64,000 nt of DNA from [Clostridium] leptum DSM 753 (lineage in GTDB: Bacteria; Bacillota; Clostridia; Oscillospirales; Acutalibacteraceae). Position numbers and translations under genes: made by a program. Where the stretch lies: contig DS480341.1 of NCBI GenBank assembly GCA_000154345.1, positions 26,124-90,123 of the forward strand, given 5' to 3'. Below are positions 63,938 to 64,000 of the stretch, piece after piece; the stretch's first letter is position 1; the number at the start of each line of letters is the position of its first letter. A model generated the notes under the pieces. That model saw nothing but the letters and a program-made list of their open reading frames with translations. It searched no databases and had not been told where the DNA came from.

Positions 63938-64000
63938 GTACTTACGTACGTTTACGTTTACGTTACGTACGTTACGTTACGTTACGTTACGTTACTTACG
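63938..64000. other. TACG-cycling low-complexity end, probable sequencing artefact
   Basis: The final 60 or so bases consist of repeats of TACGT, TTACG and ACGTT with occasional duplicated bases. The order T-A-C-G is the nucleotide flow order of 454 pyrosequencing, and such strings appear at low-quality read ends. I regard this as an assembly end, not biology. The stretch 63790-63937 before it holds no gene. Confidence 0.7.

Noticed and set aside
63938..64000. Natural microsatellite or CRISPR-like repeat at the end of the window
   Set aside because: The unit length is irregular, spacers are absent and the order follows a sequencing flow cycle.
1..64000. CRISPR arrays, tRNA/rRNA genes, insertion sequences or prophage genes
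   Set aside because: No regularly spaced repeats, cloverleaf-like sequences, transposase motifs or phage structural genes were found in any gap.

Overview
The window reads as chromosomal DNA of an anaerobic, endospore-forming, Gram-positive member of the Clostridia, most likely the Oscillospirales (Clostridium leptum-like gut bacteria). Support for this: sporulation genes spread along the window (spoVB, spmA-spmB, a spoVAF-type gene, a dacF-like carboxypeptidase, ytfJ/gerW); an oxygen-independent class III ribonucleotide reductase with its activase; a biotin-dependent carboxyltransferase trio; murT-gatD; and strong AGGAGG-type ribosome binding sites with frequent TTG and GTG starts. No rRNA, tRNA, CRISPR array, prophage or insertion sequence was seen. 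Species cannot be fixed from the sequence.

Layout. 0-5.9 kb: DUF2461 protein, a VanW-family envelope protein, an ABC-2 exporter and a UgtP-like glycolipid glycosyltransferase. 6.0-10.3 kb: an envelope operon with two LPG-synthase-type (UPF0104) membrane paralogs flanking two GT2 glycosyltransferases. 10.4-16.5 kb (minus): alanine/glycine symporter, a heterodimeric ABC exporter with one degenerate ATP site, and DegV. 16.9-23.4 kb: SpoVB, NrdD, NrdG, SpmA-SpmB. 23.6-29.5 kb: AbrB-like regulator, a bifunctional homocysteine methyltransferase/MTHFR with a structured leader, SpoVAF, YdcF and QueH. 29.6-34.2 kb (minus): TrkA-TrkH potassium uptake followed by a tiny cysteine-rich protein and a DUF6054 protein, then a metallophosphoesterase. 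34.4-38.4 kb (minus): a stripped-down type IV pilus or pseudopilus operon (GspF/PilC, four pilin-like proteins, PilT). 38.5-42.8 kb: transglutaminase lipoprotein and a DHHW-MBOAT O-acylation pair. 43.5-46.9 kb: Rrf2 regulator, CcdA-TlpA fusion, thioredoxin, and two tandem DUF4854 lipoproteins. 47.4-50.7 kb: carboxyltransferase, biotin carrier and OadA-like trio. 50.8-61.4 kb: housekeeping (RluB, DacF, YtfJ, DUF2953, ScpB-ScpA, M50 protease, L28, PlsY, Der, DUF512, L32, YceD). 61.7-63.8 kb: MurT-GatD.

The most interesting points are: the minimal pilus-like operon, which has no extension ATPase, no prepilin peptidase and only non-canonical pilin signals; a GatD homolog that has lost its catalytic cysteine; a probable one-base indel in the murT N-terminus; a complex nested RNA structure in the MTHFR leader; a 53-residue cysteine-rich gene hidden behind trkH; and an oxaloacetate-decarboxylase-like trio without the membrane subunit, which resembles a transcarboxylase. 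The last ~60 bases are a TACG-cycling string that looks like a sequencing artefact at a contig end, which also bears on the murT indel.

Promoters, operators and terminators given here were read by eye against sigma-70 or dyad patterns. They are inferences, apart from the exact matches noted.
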